From the NCBI GenBank assembly GCA_003486025.1, contig DNHA01000162.1, positions 616 to 10,475 on the forward strand: a stretch of 9,860 bases of DNA, in the 5' to 3' direction. Positions 1 to 8,241 of the stretch are shown here, piece by piece. Both the position numbers and the translations under genes were made by a program. Source of the stretch: Micrococcaceae bacterium. Its GTDB lineage: Bacteria > Actinomycetota > Actinomycetes > Actinomycetales > Micrococcaceae. The notes below the pieces were generated by a model. The model was not told where the DNA came from, did no database searches, and saw only the letters and a program-made list of their open reading frames with translations. Position 1 is the first letter of the stretch. The number at the start of each line of letters is the position of its first letter.

Positions 1-50
1 CAGCCGACTAACAGTCGGCTCTACCGTCGGCTCTACCGATCGCCTCTACC
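1..50 (-). repeat. GTAG-headed palindrome plus tandem 12-mers (Stenotrophomonas REP-like)
   Basis: Positions 2-9 (agccgact) and 13-20 (agtcggct) are a perfect 8-bp inverted repeat with a 3-nt loop. Read on the minus strand, the hairpin is headed by GTAG (21-24). The 12-mer gtcggctctacc occurs twice in tandem (14-25, 26-37), and a degraded third copy lies at 39-50. Known: GTAG-headed short palindromes, mobilised by RAYT transposases, are abundant between genes in Stenotrophomonas and are not expected in Micrococcaceae. The hairpin sits just downstream of the stop codon at 86-88, which is typical placement, and it could act as a transcription terminator or mRNA stabiliser. The family assignment is from memory of the consensus; the palindrome and repeats are directly visible. 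Confidence 0.65.
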
Positions 51-85
51 CCCATCGGCTGACGCCATGCCGGTCGCCCGTCGCG

Positions 86-286
86 TTACCTTGCCTTCGT
101 ATCCGCAAGCGAGGTGAAGCGCAGCGCATCACGCAGCGTGTCCAGGTCCGCCTCACTGCGCAGGCGGATGGTGACGGTCTCGCCCGGCACCAGGTCCAGC
201 GCGTTGTTGTCCAGGGTGGCATCCACGCCGTCGAAGTCGATCCACAGCGCACGCACCAGCTTCGGCGAGCGCAGCGTCAACACGTA
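86..286 (-). other. In-frame C-terminal fragment of a GH2 beta-mannosidase (Ig-like domain) fused to pknB
   Basis: Residues 637-702 of the pknB frame (from YVLTLRSPK to ADTKAR, ending at TAA 86-88) match no part of a PASTA kinase. The pattern of a Leu-Thr-Leu strand, RALWIDFDG, an Asp-Asn-Asn-Ala-Leu segment, [11 protein letters not shown], then a closing helix and strand is that of the Ig-like domain ending GH2 beta-mannosidases (usually a Leu-Ser-Asp-Asn segment followed by LLPGE). GC over 1-300 is about 66% by hand count against about 54% over 361-660, and codons are mostly G/C-ending. The fragment has no catalytic part, so no mannosidase activity can be inferred. I infer it is the 3' end of a proteobacterial gene joined to pknB. 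The family call comes from motif recall, not a search. Confidence 0.7.
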
Positions 287-2194
287 GCCGTTGCCGTTGC
301 CGTTGCCCTTGCCGTTGCCGTTGCCGTTGGTGGACTGTGGAGGCATCGACTTCTCGGTCCCCGAGGTTTTACTTTCCTCCGGTGGTGTTGACTGAGCTGT
401 TTCCTCAGAGCTCTCCGAGGTGTCAGGGTCCGTTGGACTCTGGCTTGGAGTGGGTTCTGGCCGCTCGACTGAGACAGATACGGTAACAAAAGCACCCTGG
501 GCAACCTCGGCGCCAGCGGCTGGATCTTGCAGGAATAACGTCCCTGGTTCAGACTCGTTAGGAACTTCTACAAACTTCGCCAACAACCCTACGTCATCTG
601 CGGTGAGAGCCTTTTCTGCTTCATCACGAGACATTCCGCTGATATCAGGCACTTTGACCATGCCGGTGGAAAGTATAAGATCCACGGTAGACCCGGCCTT
701 GACCTTCGACCCAAGTTCGGGACTGGTGCCGATGACCCAGTCGGTAGGAATACTTGCGTGATTCTCCCTGCTGACTTCACCGACTTCCAGACCCGCTGCG
801 CGGATTGCCTCGCGGGCGGCGACCTCGGACTGATTTTCGAGAGATTCTGGAATAACCCGATCTTCGGTGCCCTCTGAGATGAAAAGCTTGACGGTTGAGT
901 CCTTGGACAGCTGCGTCCCGTTATTCGGATCGGTACGCGTCGCCTTGTTTTCATCAACATCAGCGCTGAACTCACGTTCGACATCCACCTTGAAAGTCGC
1001 ATCGTTGAGTAGCCGGGTGGCATCTACTTCAGAGAGATTTTTGACCTCGGGAACTGCGACGGGTGCCCGCTGTTCGGCCTCGGCCTGCAGCGATCTAATT
1101 ACTAAAAAGCTGGCGATACCCACCGCTACCAAAGCGATAATCGTCAAAAGCCAAATAAGCCCACGGTTCGAGCGGTGTTCCCGAGGATGTTCGTCGCGCT
1201 CATCGGGACGGGCAGCGAACACCGGATGCTCGCTAGTGCGCGGATGCCGAAATGCTGCGGTTTCCTCCTGATGCTCATAGAAAGGCACCGTAGCAGCCAC
1301 CATCGTGGCAGCTTCATCTTGGTAGGGAATACCGTTGTGGGCATCCTCCAAAGCCGTTGCAAAGGCTCCAGCAGACTGGAATCGCTGGTCCCGTTCCTTA
1401 GCTAAGGATTTGAGCACCACAGCGTCATAGATTTCAGGAAGTGAATTGTTAACCTCGCTGGGAGGAACCGGGTTCTCTCCCACATGCTGGTACGCGACAG
1501 AGACCGGAGAATCACCGGTAAATGGAGGCTGGTGAGTGACAAGCTCATAAAAAAGGCAACCGGCCGAATAGATATCGGAACGGTAATCGACCAGTTCTCC
1601 TCGTGCCTGCTCAGGAGAAAAATACTGTGCGGTGCCAACAACCGCGGCCGTTTGCGTCATGGTAGAGGAGGTGTCCATGGCTCGGGCGATACCGAAATCC
1701 ATGAGTTTTACGTGACCTTGGTCGGTCAACATTATGTTGGCTGGCTTGATGTCGCGGTGTACGACGTTTTTCATATGTGAATGATCCAGCGCATCACACA
1801 CACCACGGATCAGTTCTACCGCGTATTGTTCATCGACATGCTCATCTTTGAGCACCTGCCTCAGCGTGCGTCCAGAGACATATTCCATGACGATATATGG
1901 CGAGGTGCTCCTGCTGAATTCGGTGGCAGGAAGCTCACCGGTGTCGTAAACAGCAACGATATTTGGGTGACTGAGCCCGGCGACCGATTTCGCCTCACGA
2001 CGGAAACGATTGGTCACCATCGGATTATCGGCGGTGTCGTGGCGCAGGACTTTGACCGCTACCTGGCGGGCAAGAGTATGATCTGTCGCTAAATAAACGT
2101 CGGCCATGCCGCCACGGCCGATCAGCGACCGAATTTCGTAACGGTCGGCAATCAGCCGAGGCAAACCGGGCGGCAATGCATCAAAATTACTCAT
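86..2194 (-). CDS. pknB: Ser/Thr protein kinase PknB with PASTA domains; 3' end chimeric
   Basis: Transmembrane Ser/Thr kinase controlling peptidoglycan synthesis and division. The kinase domain spans about residues 19-285: Gly-rich loop GRGGM (26-30), catalytic Lys48, helix-C Glu67, HRD 146-148 with Asn153, and DFG 166-168. The activation loop holds Thr180 and Thr182 in a [12 protein letters not shown] context, equivalent to the autophosphorylated threonines of mycobacterial PknB. A charged juxtamembrane stretch leads to one membrane helix (345-366). Three extracellular PASTA domains follow (about 378-441, 447-510, 513-576), then a Pro/Ser/Thr linker and an Asn-Gly tail (623-636). Mycobacterial PknB has four PASTA domains. 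The ATG overlaps the pknA stop as ATGA; its own Shine-Dalgarno is weak, which suggests translational coupling. Residues 637-702 look foreign, so the native stop probably lay near 290-330. Downstream genes usual at this locus, such as trpG/pabA, are absent. Confidence 0.93.
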   Translation of the reverse strand: MSNFDALPPGLPRLIADRYEIRSLIGRGGMADVYLATDHTLARQVAVKVLRHDTADNPMVTNRFRREAKSVAGLSHPNIVAVYDTGELPATEFSRSTSPYIVMEYVSGRTLRQVLKDEHVDEQYAVELIRGVCDALDHSHMKNVVHRDIKPANIMLTDQGHVKLMDFGIARAMDTSSTMTQTAAVVGTAQYFSPEQARGELVDYRSDIYSAGCLFYELVTHQPPFTGDSPVSVAYQHVGENPVPPSEVNNSLPEIYDAVVLKSLAKERDQRFQSAGAFATALEDAHNGIPYQDEAATMVAATVPFYEHQEETAAFRHPRTSEHPVFAARPDERDEHPREHRSNRGLIWLLTIIALVAVGIASFLVIRSLQAEAEQRAPVAVPEVKNLSEVDATRLLNDATFKVDVEREFSADVDENKATRTDPNNGTQLSKDSTVKLFISEGTEDRVIPESLENQSEVAAREAIRAAGLEVGEVSRENHASIPTDWVIGTSPELGSKVKAGSTVDLILSTGMVKVPDISGMSRDEAEKALTADDVGLLAKFVEVPNESEPGTLFLQDPAAGAEVAQGAFVTVSVSVERPEPTPSQSPTDPDTSESSEETAQSTPPEESKTSGTEKSMPPQSTNGNGNGKGNGNGNGYVLTLRSPKLVRALWIDFDGVDATLDNNALDLVPGETVTIRLRSEADLDTLRDALRFTSLADTKAR
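287..328 (-). repeat. GGCAAC hexamer microrepeat encoding Asn-Gly, at the composition junction
   Basis: Read on the minus strand, Asn and Gly codons (aac, ggc) alternate for 14 codons, interrupted once by aag (Lys, 308-310). The block 287-307 is a perfect 21-nt run of gcc/gtt on the plus strand and 311-328 is an 18-nt run. Asn-Gly-Lys tails are common at actinobacterial PknB C-termini, so part of this is probably native. The composition change occurs at or next to this block. A perfect low-complexity run of this length is a plausible place for a short-read assembler, a polymerase template switch or recombination to join two unrelated sequences. Confidence 0.85.
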
Positions 2195-4014
2195 GGTGCT
2201 TCGCTTGCGCCGGTTTCTTTAGGTGTTGCCGATTGGGTGGGGGTAGCAGTTGGCGTTGGCGTTGGGGTTGGAGTCGCGGTTTCGCTAGGAGTTTCTTTGG
2301 GCTCCGGGCCAAGTGAGATAATCAGCGAAATTCGCGAACCAGGCGTAACCTTGGTGCCTTCAGCAGGGGTTTGCTTCAATACAGTATTTGCTACGGAAGA
2401 ATCGTGTTCTTCTCCACCCTTGGACACTGCAAGACCAGAGTCCTGCAGCAGCTTTTGGGCGGCTTCGTAGCTCATCCCGGTGACCGCAGGAACATCTACG
2501 GTGTCTGGGGCCTTCGCGTAGCTCACGTTGATCGTAGAGCCGGGTTCAACACTTCCGGTAGGTGAAACAGATAGCACCTCTCCGGGAGCAGCTTCCGAGC
2601 TTTCCGTTGCAGAATCACTGACTTCTAGGCCCAAGGACTGCAGTTGTGCGATGACGGTATCAATATCCTTGCCCACTAAATTGGAAGGCACGGTGACGGA
2701 CTTGACCGTTTCTGTTGGGGCAGTGGTCTCTTCGCTTGGTGTGCTGGTTTCGTCGCTTGGTTCGGTTGTTTCGGCACTTGGTTCGGAACTTTCCACCGAT
2801 GCGCTGGTGCTGACCGGAGGGCTAGTTGGTTCGGTGTTCGAGGATCCCAATTTTGGAATGAGCCAAGTACCCAAGGCAATCAAGGCCGCCAAGACGATGA
2901 CTACCACCAGTGGAATAATCCAAGGGTTCCGTTTCTCGTCCTCATAGCCTTCCTGAATGTCCGCCTGGTGCTCGTCAAATCCTTCGTCATCGTAACCGAC
3001 GGCGGAAGTACCGACAGCTGCCGCACCTACAGCGGCTGGCGCCGAGACCGTCGGCATAGCGTTAGTCATCGGCGGAGCAGCTTCGACCGAGGTGACGGCT
3101 CGGGTAGCATCCTCATCGAGATTAAGCGCCTGCGTAGCGTCATCGTGCACACCGGTGATGAGCATGCCGGGTACGGCGATGGTCGCGGTGTTCGTATCGC
3201 CCTTGCGCAGTGCCTCTGCGGCATCTGCCAAAGCATTCGCGTTTGCTGGACGATCTGCCGGGTTCTTGGCGAGCATCGAAATGATCAGCTGGCGAACGGG
3301 AGCGGGCAGTGAATCCGGAAGTGGTGGGGGAGCGTCATTGACCTGAGCCAACGCGATAGCGATTTGGGATTCACCGGTGAATGGCCGGCGTCCGGCAAGG
3401 CATTCGTAACCGATGACGCCCAGCGCATAGATGTCCGAACTGCCGGTGGCGATCTGCCCGGTGGCCTGTTCCGGCGCGAGGTACTGGGCGGTGCCCATCA
3501 CCTGACCGGTCGCAGTCAACGGAACCTGATCTGCCAAACGCGCTATGCCAAAGTCGGTAATCTTCACGATGCCTGTGGGCATGACAAGAATATTGCCGGG
3601 CTTCACATCACGGTGTACCAGGCCATGTTCATGCGCTGCTGCCAATGCACGGGCGGTCTGTGCAATCAGTGACAGCGTGCGATCCACATCGAGCTTCCGC
3701 TCGCGTTCGATAATGGTCGACAGCGGTGGGCCAGGAACGAGTTCCATGACCAGATACGCGGAGCCCTGCTCCTCGCCGTAGTCGAAAACGCCCGCGATAC
3801 CCGAGTGATTCAGCAACGCCGTATGGCGCGCCTCAACGCGGAAACGAGTCAGGAAGCTTTCGTTATCCGTGTATTCCTCTTTGAGGATCTTGATCGCTAC
3901 AAGTCGTCCGAGAACCTGGTCTCGTGCCTTCCAGACCTCGCCCATGCCACCGATCGCGATGCGGTCAGTCAGCTTGTATCGACCGCCCAAGGTGGTGCCG
4001 GTTACTGGCCTCAC
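2191..4014 (-). CDS. pknA: Ser/Thr protein kinase PknA, with two PASTA domains
   Basis: Second membrane kinase of the operon, 607 residues. The kinase domain spans about 13-270: Gly-rich loop 20-25, catalytic Lys42, Glu61, HRD 134-136 followed by VKPGN, DFG 154-156, and activation loop with Thr167 and Thr169 before [11 protein letters not shown]. An Ala- and acid-rich cytoplasmic linker (about 271-361) leads to one membrane helix (364-386). Outside are a Ser/Thr/Glu-rich stalk (390-437), two PASTA repeats (about 440-500 and 505-569) and a Thr-Pro repeat tail. Mycobacterial PknA lacks PASTA domains, so this is a longer sensor form. The start is GTG at 4012-4014, overlapping the pbpA stop as GTGA; a GAGG-containing stretch lies upstream. 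Order and kinase motifs support PknA; the PASTA domains make a generic PASTA-kinase name equally defensible. Confidence 0.93.
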   Translation of the reverse strand: MRPVTGTTLGGRYKLTDRIAIGGMGEVWKARDQVLGRLVAIKILKEEYTDNESFLTRFRVEARHTALLNHSGIAGVFDYGEEQGSAYLVMELVPGPPLSTIIERERKLDVDRTLSLIAQTARALAAAHEHGLVHRDVKPGNILVMPTGIVKITDFGIARLADQVPLTATGQVMGTAQYLAPEQATGQIATGSSDIYALGVIGYECLAGRRPFTGESQIAIALAQVNDAPPPLPDSLPAPVRQLIISMLAKNPADRPANANALADAAEALRKGDTNTATIAVPGMLITGVHDDATQALNLDEDATRAVTSVEAAPPMTNAMPTVSAPAAVGAAAVGTSAVGYDDEGFDEHQADIQEGYEDEKRNPWIIPLVVVIVLAALIALGTWLIPKLGSSNTEPTSPPVSTSASVESSEPSAETTEPSDETSTPSEETTAPTETVKSVTVPSNLVGKDIDTVIAQLQSLGLEVSDSATESSEAAPGEVLSVSPTGSVEPGSTINVSYAKAPDTVDVPAVTGMSYEAAQKLLQDSGLAVSKGGEEHDSSVANTVLKQTPAEGTKVTPGSRISLIISLGPEPKETPSETATPTPTPTPTATPTQSATPKETGASEAP

Positions 4015-5459
4015 TTGTTGAACACCGCCTCTGTCATCTTCTTCATCAGTGACCCGGCCGTGTTGTGACCAGTATCGTAATCTACTTGTTCAATGTTCAC
4101 GGTGATCGCGACCTGAGGATCATCACCCGGCGCGAAGCCAGTGATCCAGGAGTTCACCATCCCCGAGGTACCGATTTGTGCAGTACCGGTTTTCACCCGT
4201 AGGTCAACGCCTGGCACCGCGGCGTTCATGGCCGTGCCCGACTGCACTGGGCCCTTCATCAATTCGGCCACCGTGTTGGCGACTTCCTTGGTGGTAGCCG
4301 TAGAGAAAGCCTTGGGCTTTGGATCTTCAATTACTCGCAGATCCGGCGCGATGACCTTATCAATCATATTTGGTTGCATGATTACCCCGTCGTTAGCGAT
4401 AGCCATGGCGACCATATTCATTTGCAAAGAAGTCGTTTTTGTATCGAACTGTCCGATCGTGGACATGGCTAGCTGTGAAGCCGTCATTCCAGTCGGGAAA
4501 ACGCTGGCAGTTACGGACTGCGGAATGTTCAGCTGTTGTCCAAAGCCGAAGCGTTCGGTGACATCCTCATATGGTTTTGCCCCGAGCTTCTCGCTGATAG
4601 TCACGAATGGCGTATTGCAGCTCTGGGTAAAGATGAACTCGAGCTTTGCCTGCGGCTGACGGGCACAAATGCCGGCTTCAAAGTTTCCGAGATCGGTATT
4701 CGTACCGGGCAAGGTGATGTGCGTCGGGTTATCGATGACCGTGTTCAAATCATATTCGCCTGATTCCAGCGCCGCTACGGTACTCAAAATCTTGAAAGAC
4801 GAGCCTGGCGCTACGAGGTTTCCGATCGCAGGATTAATATAAGGGCTCAATCCCTTGACGTTGGTCAGCTTCTTCATGTTTTCGGCTGCTTTAACCGTTG
4901 AATGCACTGCAAGATCATTAGGGTCAAAGCTCGGCTTGGAAGCCATAGCTAGGATATCGCCGGTTTTTGGGTCCGTCACCACGATGGTGGCTCGTAATCC
5001 ATCCGGGATCATTTCGTAGGCTTTCTTCTGCAGCTCACCATCGATGGTGAGCTCGACCGAAGCGCCTTCGGCCTTCTTGCCGGTGAACATCGCGGTCAGG
5101 CGATCAAAGACCAGATCGGAACTGCTGCCCGTTAACCAAGAATTCAGATCTGATTCCAGATGGGTGCTGCCATTGGCCAGTGAGTAATAACCAGTGAGGT
5201 GAGCGTATTCCTCTGGATTGTTGTACTTGCGCTGGTACGTGAATTGACCGTCATCGGTGGGAACCGATTCGGCAATAGGTTTACCATCTACCAAGATCGC
5301 CCCGCGCGGTAGATCAAATTCGCGGTACAGCTGACGCTTATTCAGCGAGTTATCGGCAAGCTTTTGGGCACTGAAGAACTGGATGTAGCTCAAGCCTGCA
5401 AGGCAGACAATGAACATCATGGTCAAAGCGACCCAGACGCGTTTAATAGCTTGATTCAT
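4011..5459 (-). CDS. pbpA: Penicillin-binding protein PbpA (class B transpeptidase)
   Basis: Monofunctional peptidoglycan transpeptidase, 482 residues, anchored by one N-terminal membrane helix (about 7-29) with the catalytic domain outside. The three active-site motifs are present: SSFK at 220-223 (nucleophile Ser220, Lys223, in an APGSSFK context), SCN at 280-282, and KTG at 423-425. The N-terminal FDLPRGAI segment (48-55) is the usual start of the class B dimerisation region, and the length suits actinobacterial PbpA. It cross-links glycan strands, presumably with the SEDS polymerase encoded just upstream. In mycobacteria PbpA is a kinase substrate needed for division or septation. Its ATG overlaps the rodA stop (ATGA, 5456-5459), and an AAAGGCGG stretch upstream may serve as ribosome binding site. 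Confidence 0.95.
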   Translation of the reverse strand: MNQAIKRVWVALTMMFIVCLAGLSYIQFFSAQKLADNSLNKRQLYREFDLPRGAILVDGKPIAESVPTDDGQFTYQRKYNNPEEYAHLTGYYSLANGSTHLESDLNSWLTGSSSDLVFDRLTAMFTGKKAEGASVELTIDGELQKKAYEMIPDGLRATIVVTDPKTGDILAMASKPSFDPNDLAVHSTVKAAENMKKLTNVKGLSPYINPAIGNLVAPGSSFKILSTVAALESGEYDLNTVIDNPTHITLPGTNTDLGNFEAGICARQPQAKLEFIFTQSCNTPFVTISEKLGAKPYEDVTERFGFGQQLNIPQSVTASVFPTGMTASQLAMSTIGQFDTKTTSLQMNMVAMAIANDGVIMQPNMIDKVIAPDLRVIEDPKPKAFSTATTKEVANTVAELMKGPVQSGTAMNAAVPGVDLRVKTGTAQIGTSGMVNSWITGFAPGDDPQVAITVNIEQVDYDTGHNTAGSLMKKMTEAVFNK

Positions 5460-6844
5460 ACGTTCTTCACCGCCTTTGTAGTCAGGGCTCCCGGAGTTGC
5501 AACCTCGTCGGTGGGGCCCACGCCGCCGAGCATTGGACGGCGTGAATTATGCGAAATCATTAAGAGCAACGCGACGATAATCCAGTTCGCGAGCAACGAT
5601 GAACCACCGGCTGCCATGAAGGGGGTAGCCAAGCCGGTCAACGGAATCAGTCGCGAGACACCGCCGATAATTACGATGCACTGCAATCCGAGCGTGAAAG
5701 ACAACCCGGCAGCCAGGAGCTTGCCGAAAGTGTCTCGTGATCCCAGAGCCGCACGCAGTCCTCGGCTGATCAGCAGCATATAGAGCAGCACGATCGCCGA
5801 GAGCCCTATCAAACCGATCTCTTCACCAAAGGAAGCGATGATCATGTCCGAATTTGCAAGCGGCACACGGTACGGGGAACCTTCACCCAGACCGGTACCA
5901 AATAGCCCGCCATCGGCCATGCCGAATAGGCCTTCGACAATCTGCATACTGCCGCCGCGGGCCTGATAAATTTCCGGGGAAAAAGCATTTAGCCATACGT
6001 CGATTCGGCGGGTTACGTGGCTCATGGTCATCGCTGCAAAAACGCCTCCGGCCGCAACCATCAGCAGGCCGATGAGCACCCAGGAGATTCTTGCCGTAGC
6101 CACATAGATCATCACGATAAACAAGCCGAAGAACAGAATTGAAGAACCGAGATCTCGCTGCACCACAAGTACACCAATGGACAGCACCCAAGCCACCACC
6201 ATTGGTGCCATATCGCGCAGTCGCGGCAATTGCAGTGGACCAATTTTGCGGCCTGCCATCAAGATGAGGTCGCGGTTGGACGATAGATAGCCAGCGAAGA
6301 AGATCGACAAGGTGATTTTGGCCAGCTCGCCGGGCTGCATAGAGAACGGGCCTAGCCGGACCCAAATGCGAGCACCGTTGATGGTCACGCCAAATCCGGG
6401 AATCATCGGCAATAGCAGCAGGATTATTGATGCCAGCAATGCAATATAGGTGAATCGGCGCAACATGCGATGATCGCGGATCGCCCAGAGGACAACGGCG
6501 GCAATGATGACAGCGATGGTGGTCCACAAGAGTTGACGCATGGATTGATCTGTGGTTTTTGCCAAGTCAATCCGGTGAATCATCGCTAAGCCAAGGGAGT
6601 TCAAAGCTACCGTAATCGGAAGTATTACCGGATCGGCATATTTAGCGAAGATGCGCAGCATGATGTGCATCAGGAGCGCTAGTCCCGCCAGAATTCCAGT
6701 TTGCACGAAGAAGTCGGTGTTGTCGTTGGAATCCGAGCTGCTTCCTACGAGGAAGAAGGCTGCGGCACCAACGCTCAGCGCCAGTAATAGTAGAACCAGC
6801 TCCAAATTGCGTCGTGGAACCGGCGCGGTGTGCAGTTCGCTCAT
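5456..6844 (-). CDS. rodA: SEDS-family peptidoglycan glycosyltransferase (RodA/FtsW)
   Basis: Polytopic inner-membrane protein of the FtsW/RodA/SpoVE family that polymerises lipid II into glycan strands and partners with a class B PBP, here PbpA. With the chosen start it has 462 residues and about ten to twelve hydrophobic helices. SEDS hallmarks are NGARIWVRLGPFSMQPGE (156-173), QRDLGSS (229-235), GLFGTGLG (313-320), a SDMIIASFGEEIGL segment (332-345) and a Pro/Gly-rich ATPFMAAGG (406-414). The ATG at 6842-6844 is preferred to the in-frame TTG at 6862 because it overlaps the pstP stop as ATGA and has AGGAG 8 nt upstream (6853-6857). The extracellular loop IDVWLNAFSPE (281-291) lacks the Asp-Pro seen in E. 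coli FtsW at the matching point. FtsW cannot be excluded, but this position is RodA in mycobacteria. Confidence 0.94.
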   Translation of the reverse strand: MSELHTAPVPRRNLELVLLLLALSVGAAAFFLVGSSSDSNDNTDFFVQTGILAGLALLMHIMLRIFAKYADPVILPITVALNSLGLAMIHRIDLAKTTDQSMRQLLWTTIAVIIAAVVLWAIRDHRMLRRFTYIALLASIILLLLPMIPGFGVTINGARIWVRLGPFSMQPGELAKITLSIFFAGYLSSNRDLILMAGRKIGPLQLPRLRDMAPMVVAWVLSIGVLVVQRDLGSSILFFGLFIVMIYVATARISWVLIGLLMVAAGGVFAAMTMSHVTRRIDVWLNAFSPEIYQARGGSMQIVEGLFGMADGGLFGTGLGEGSPYRVPLANSDMIIASFGEEIGLIGLSAIVLLYMLLISRGLRAALGSRDTFGKLLAAGLSFTLGLQCIVIIGGVSRLIPLTGLATPFMAAGGSSLLANWIIVALLLMISHNSRRPMLGGVGPTDEVATPGALTTKAVKNV

Positions 6845-8238
6845 CGCATGATCTCCTGACAATAGGCTGGCGGAAGCGGGGAAGGCTGATTACTGCCGTT
6901 AGCGCCGGGCGCCTGGACCGGACAATTCTGCTTGGCAGTGACAAGAAGTTCTTGAATCATCATGGCCGCGTGTTCCTGGCTGTCTGCCAATATTGCAGAC
7001 TCCACGCGTTGCCGCGAATACTCCGGCAGGGCTTCTAGCGGGATACTGCTGACGGTGTCGACCTCGGACAAAGAAATTGGTCCGAGCTCTTGTGGCACAC
7101 CGCGATAGATGGCGACCTTGTCTCCAACGGCTCCCACGTAGAACTGGGTTTGTGTCCAGAGATAACCCCAGACGCCAAGTCCGATAATCAACAAGGTAGC
7201 CAGGGTCAACAGCAGTGGCATAAACCAGCGATGCTGCACGGGACGTGATTCCAATGGGTCAAGAACTTCACCGGCAGCTGGCGAACGGTGCGTGAGCAGC
7301 GCGGCGGCTCGACGTTCACCGGTGTGCTGGGTGACTACAGGAATCTGACCGGTCTGCGTGGCTAGTTGGGCGGCACCGACCAACAGGTGCGGACGCTGAG
7401 AAATTTCGTGGCGCAATACGGACGCACTTGCCTCCACATCGCCTTCTGCGGCAATGGTCAGCTGACCGGTATCCGGTGCCGGTTCAAAGCTGGCCGGACC
7501 TGCATCTTCGGCGTCATCAACTTCGATGACATCAAAGAGCACGACGGTAACGTTATCCGGTGCTCCGTTACGCAGCGTAGTTGCTACCAGGTCGTTGACC
7601 GCCGCATTCATATCTGCGGTGCCGCGCACAATTTGTTCGATGATGGGCACTGCCACCGCATCGGTCAGACCGTCTGAGCATAAGAGCCAGCGTTCTCCGG
7701 GCTGTGCATCAAGCTGTAGAACATCTACTTCGGGGGATGCATCAGAATCGCCCAGTACACGCAGCAGTACGTTTTTATGGGGGTGGGTTTCCGCCTCGTG
7801 CGGCTGGATCCGGCCTTCTTCGACTAGTCGTTGCACGAAGGTGTGATCGCGGCTGATCTGCTCGAATTCATTATTCTTCAGGCGGTAGGCGCGCGAGTCA
7901 CCAATATGCGCCAGATGCAATGTTTCTCCGGAGAGAAGCACCGAGGTGACGGTGGTGCCCATGCCAGATAATTTCGGATTCGCACCGACAAGTTCGTTGA
8001 GCACCAAATTCGCTGCCTGAATTTCATCGGTCAGGGCATTTTGTGGATCAACCGTGTAGCGGCGGTCCAGATGCACCAGGTCCAGCACCGTGGAAGCCGA
8101 GGCTACGTCGCCACCGACATGGCCGCCCATGCCATCGGCAAGAACCGCGAGGTATTCGCCGGCATAGGCAGAGTCGTCGTTCTTTTTGCGAACGCGTCCG
8201 ACATCGGACATGGCCGCAAATTTAAACTTTAAAGCCAT
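6841..8238 (-). CDS. pstP: PP2C-family Ser/Thr protein phosphatase PstP
   Basis: Metal-dependent phosphatase that removes phosphate from the operon kinases and their substrates, 465 residues. The PP2C domain (about 6-237) shows SDVG (11-14), NDD (20-22), the metal-binding DGMGG (35-39), GMGTT (92-96), HIGDSRAY (111-118), CSDGLTD (187-193) and GAPDNVT (225-231). A cytoplasmic linker (about 240-336) and one membrane helix (338-360) lead to a roughly 105-residue extracytoplasmic segment containing two cysteines (439 and 460) that could pair. This layout matches mycobacterial PstP. The position 21 residue is Asp where mycobacterial PstP has Glu, a conservative change. The ATG lies 3 bases after the fhaB stop, with GAAGG about 8 nt upstream. 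Confidence 0.96.
   Translation of the reverse strand: MALKFKFAAMSDVGRVRKKNDDSAYAGEYLAVLADGMGGHVGGDVASASTVLDLVHLDRRYTVDPQNALTDEIQAANLVLNELVGANPKLSGMGTTVTSVLLSGETLHLAHIGDSRAYRLKNNEFEQISRDHTFVQRLVEEGRIQPHEAETHPHKNVLLRVLGDSDASPEVDVLQLDAQPGERWLLCSDGLTDAVAVPIIEQIVRGTADMNAAVNDLVATTLRNGAPDNVTVVLFDVIEVDDAEDAGPASFEPAPDTGQLTIAAEGDVEASASVLRHEISQRPHLLVGAAQLATQTGQIPVVTQHTGERRAAALLTHRSPAAGEVLDPLESRPVQHRWFMPLLLTLATLLIIGLGVWGYLWTQTQFYVGAVGDKVAIYRGVPQELGPISLSEVDTVSSIPLEALPEYSRQRVESAILADSQEHAAMMIQELLVTAKQNCPVQAPGANGSNQPSPLPPAYCQEIMR
6853..6857 (-). promoter_or_regulatory. Ribosome binding site fixing the rodA start
   Basis: AGGAG on the minus strand ends 8 nt before the ATG at 6842-6844. It lies inside the last codons of pstP and decides against the upstream TTG at 6862, which would place the Shine-Dalgarno inside the coding region. 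Confidence 0.8.
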
Positions 8239-8241
8239 TGG

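Noticed and set aside
14..50. Tandem 12-mers as a CRISPR array
   Set aside because: The units are 12 bp and directly adjacent with no spacers, so they do not form a CRISPR array.
46..252. Small 68-codon frame at the left end as a separate gene
   Set aside because: Its Arg/Trp/Cys-rich translation is an off-frame reading of the mannosidase-like segment, whose own frame has a clear domain pattern.
86..286. A genuine new carbohydrate-sensing domain evolved on PknB
   Set aside because: The simultaneous GC and codon shift, the GTAG palindromes beyond the stop and the loss of the expected downstream gene fit foreign sequence or a chimera better. Kept only as an alternative in the findings.
2528..2947. 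Plus-strand open frames antisense to pknA and pknB
   Set aside because: They are complements of Ser/Thr/Pro-rich linkers, with low-complexity Val/Gly/Ser translations and no convincing ribosome binding sites.
5883..6527. Long open frame (214 codons, minus strand) inside rodA
   Set aside because: It overlaps a clearly conserved SEDS gene in another frame, is rich in Cys/His/Arg as shadow frames are, and shows no recognisable domain.
6845..6862. Upstream TTG start for rodA, adding six residues
   Set aside because: It is a rarer start codon and the AGGAG would then lie inside the gene. The ATG at 6844 has correct spacing and the ATGA overlap seen across the operon.
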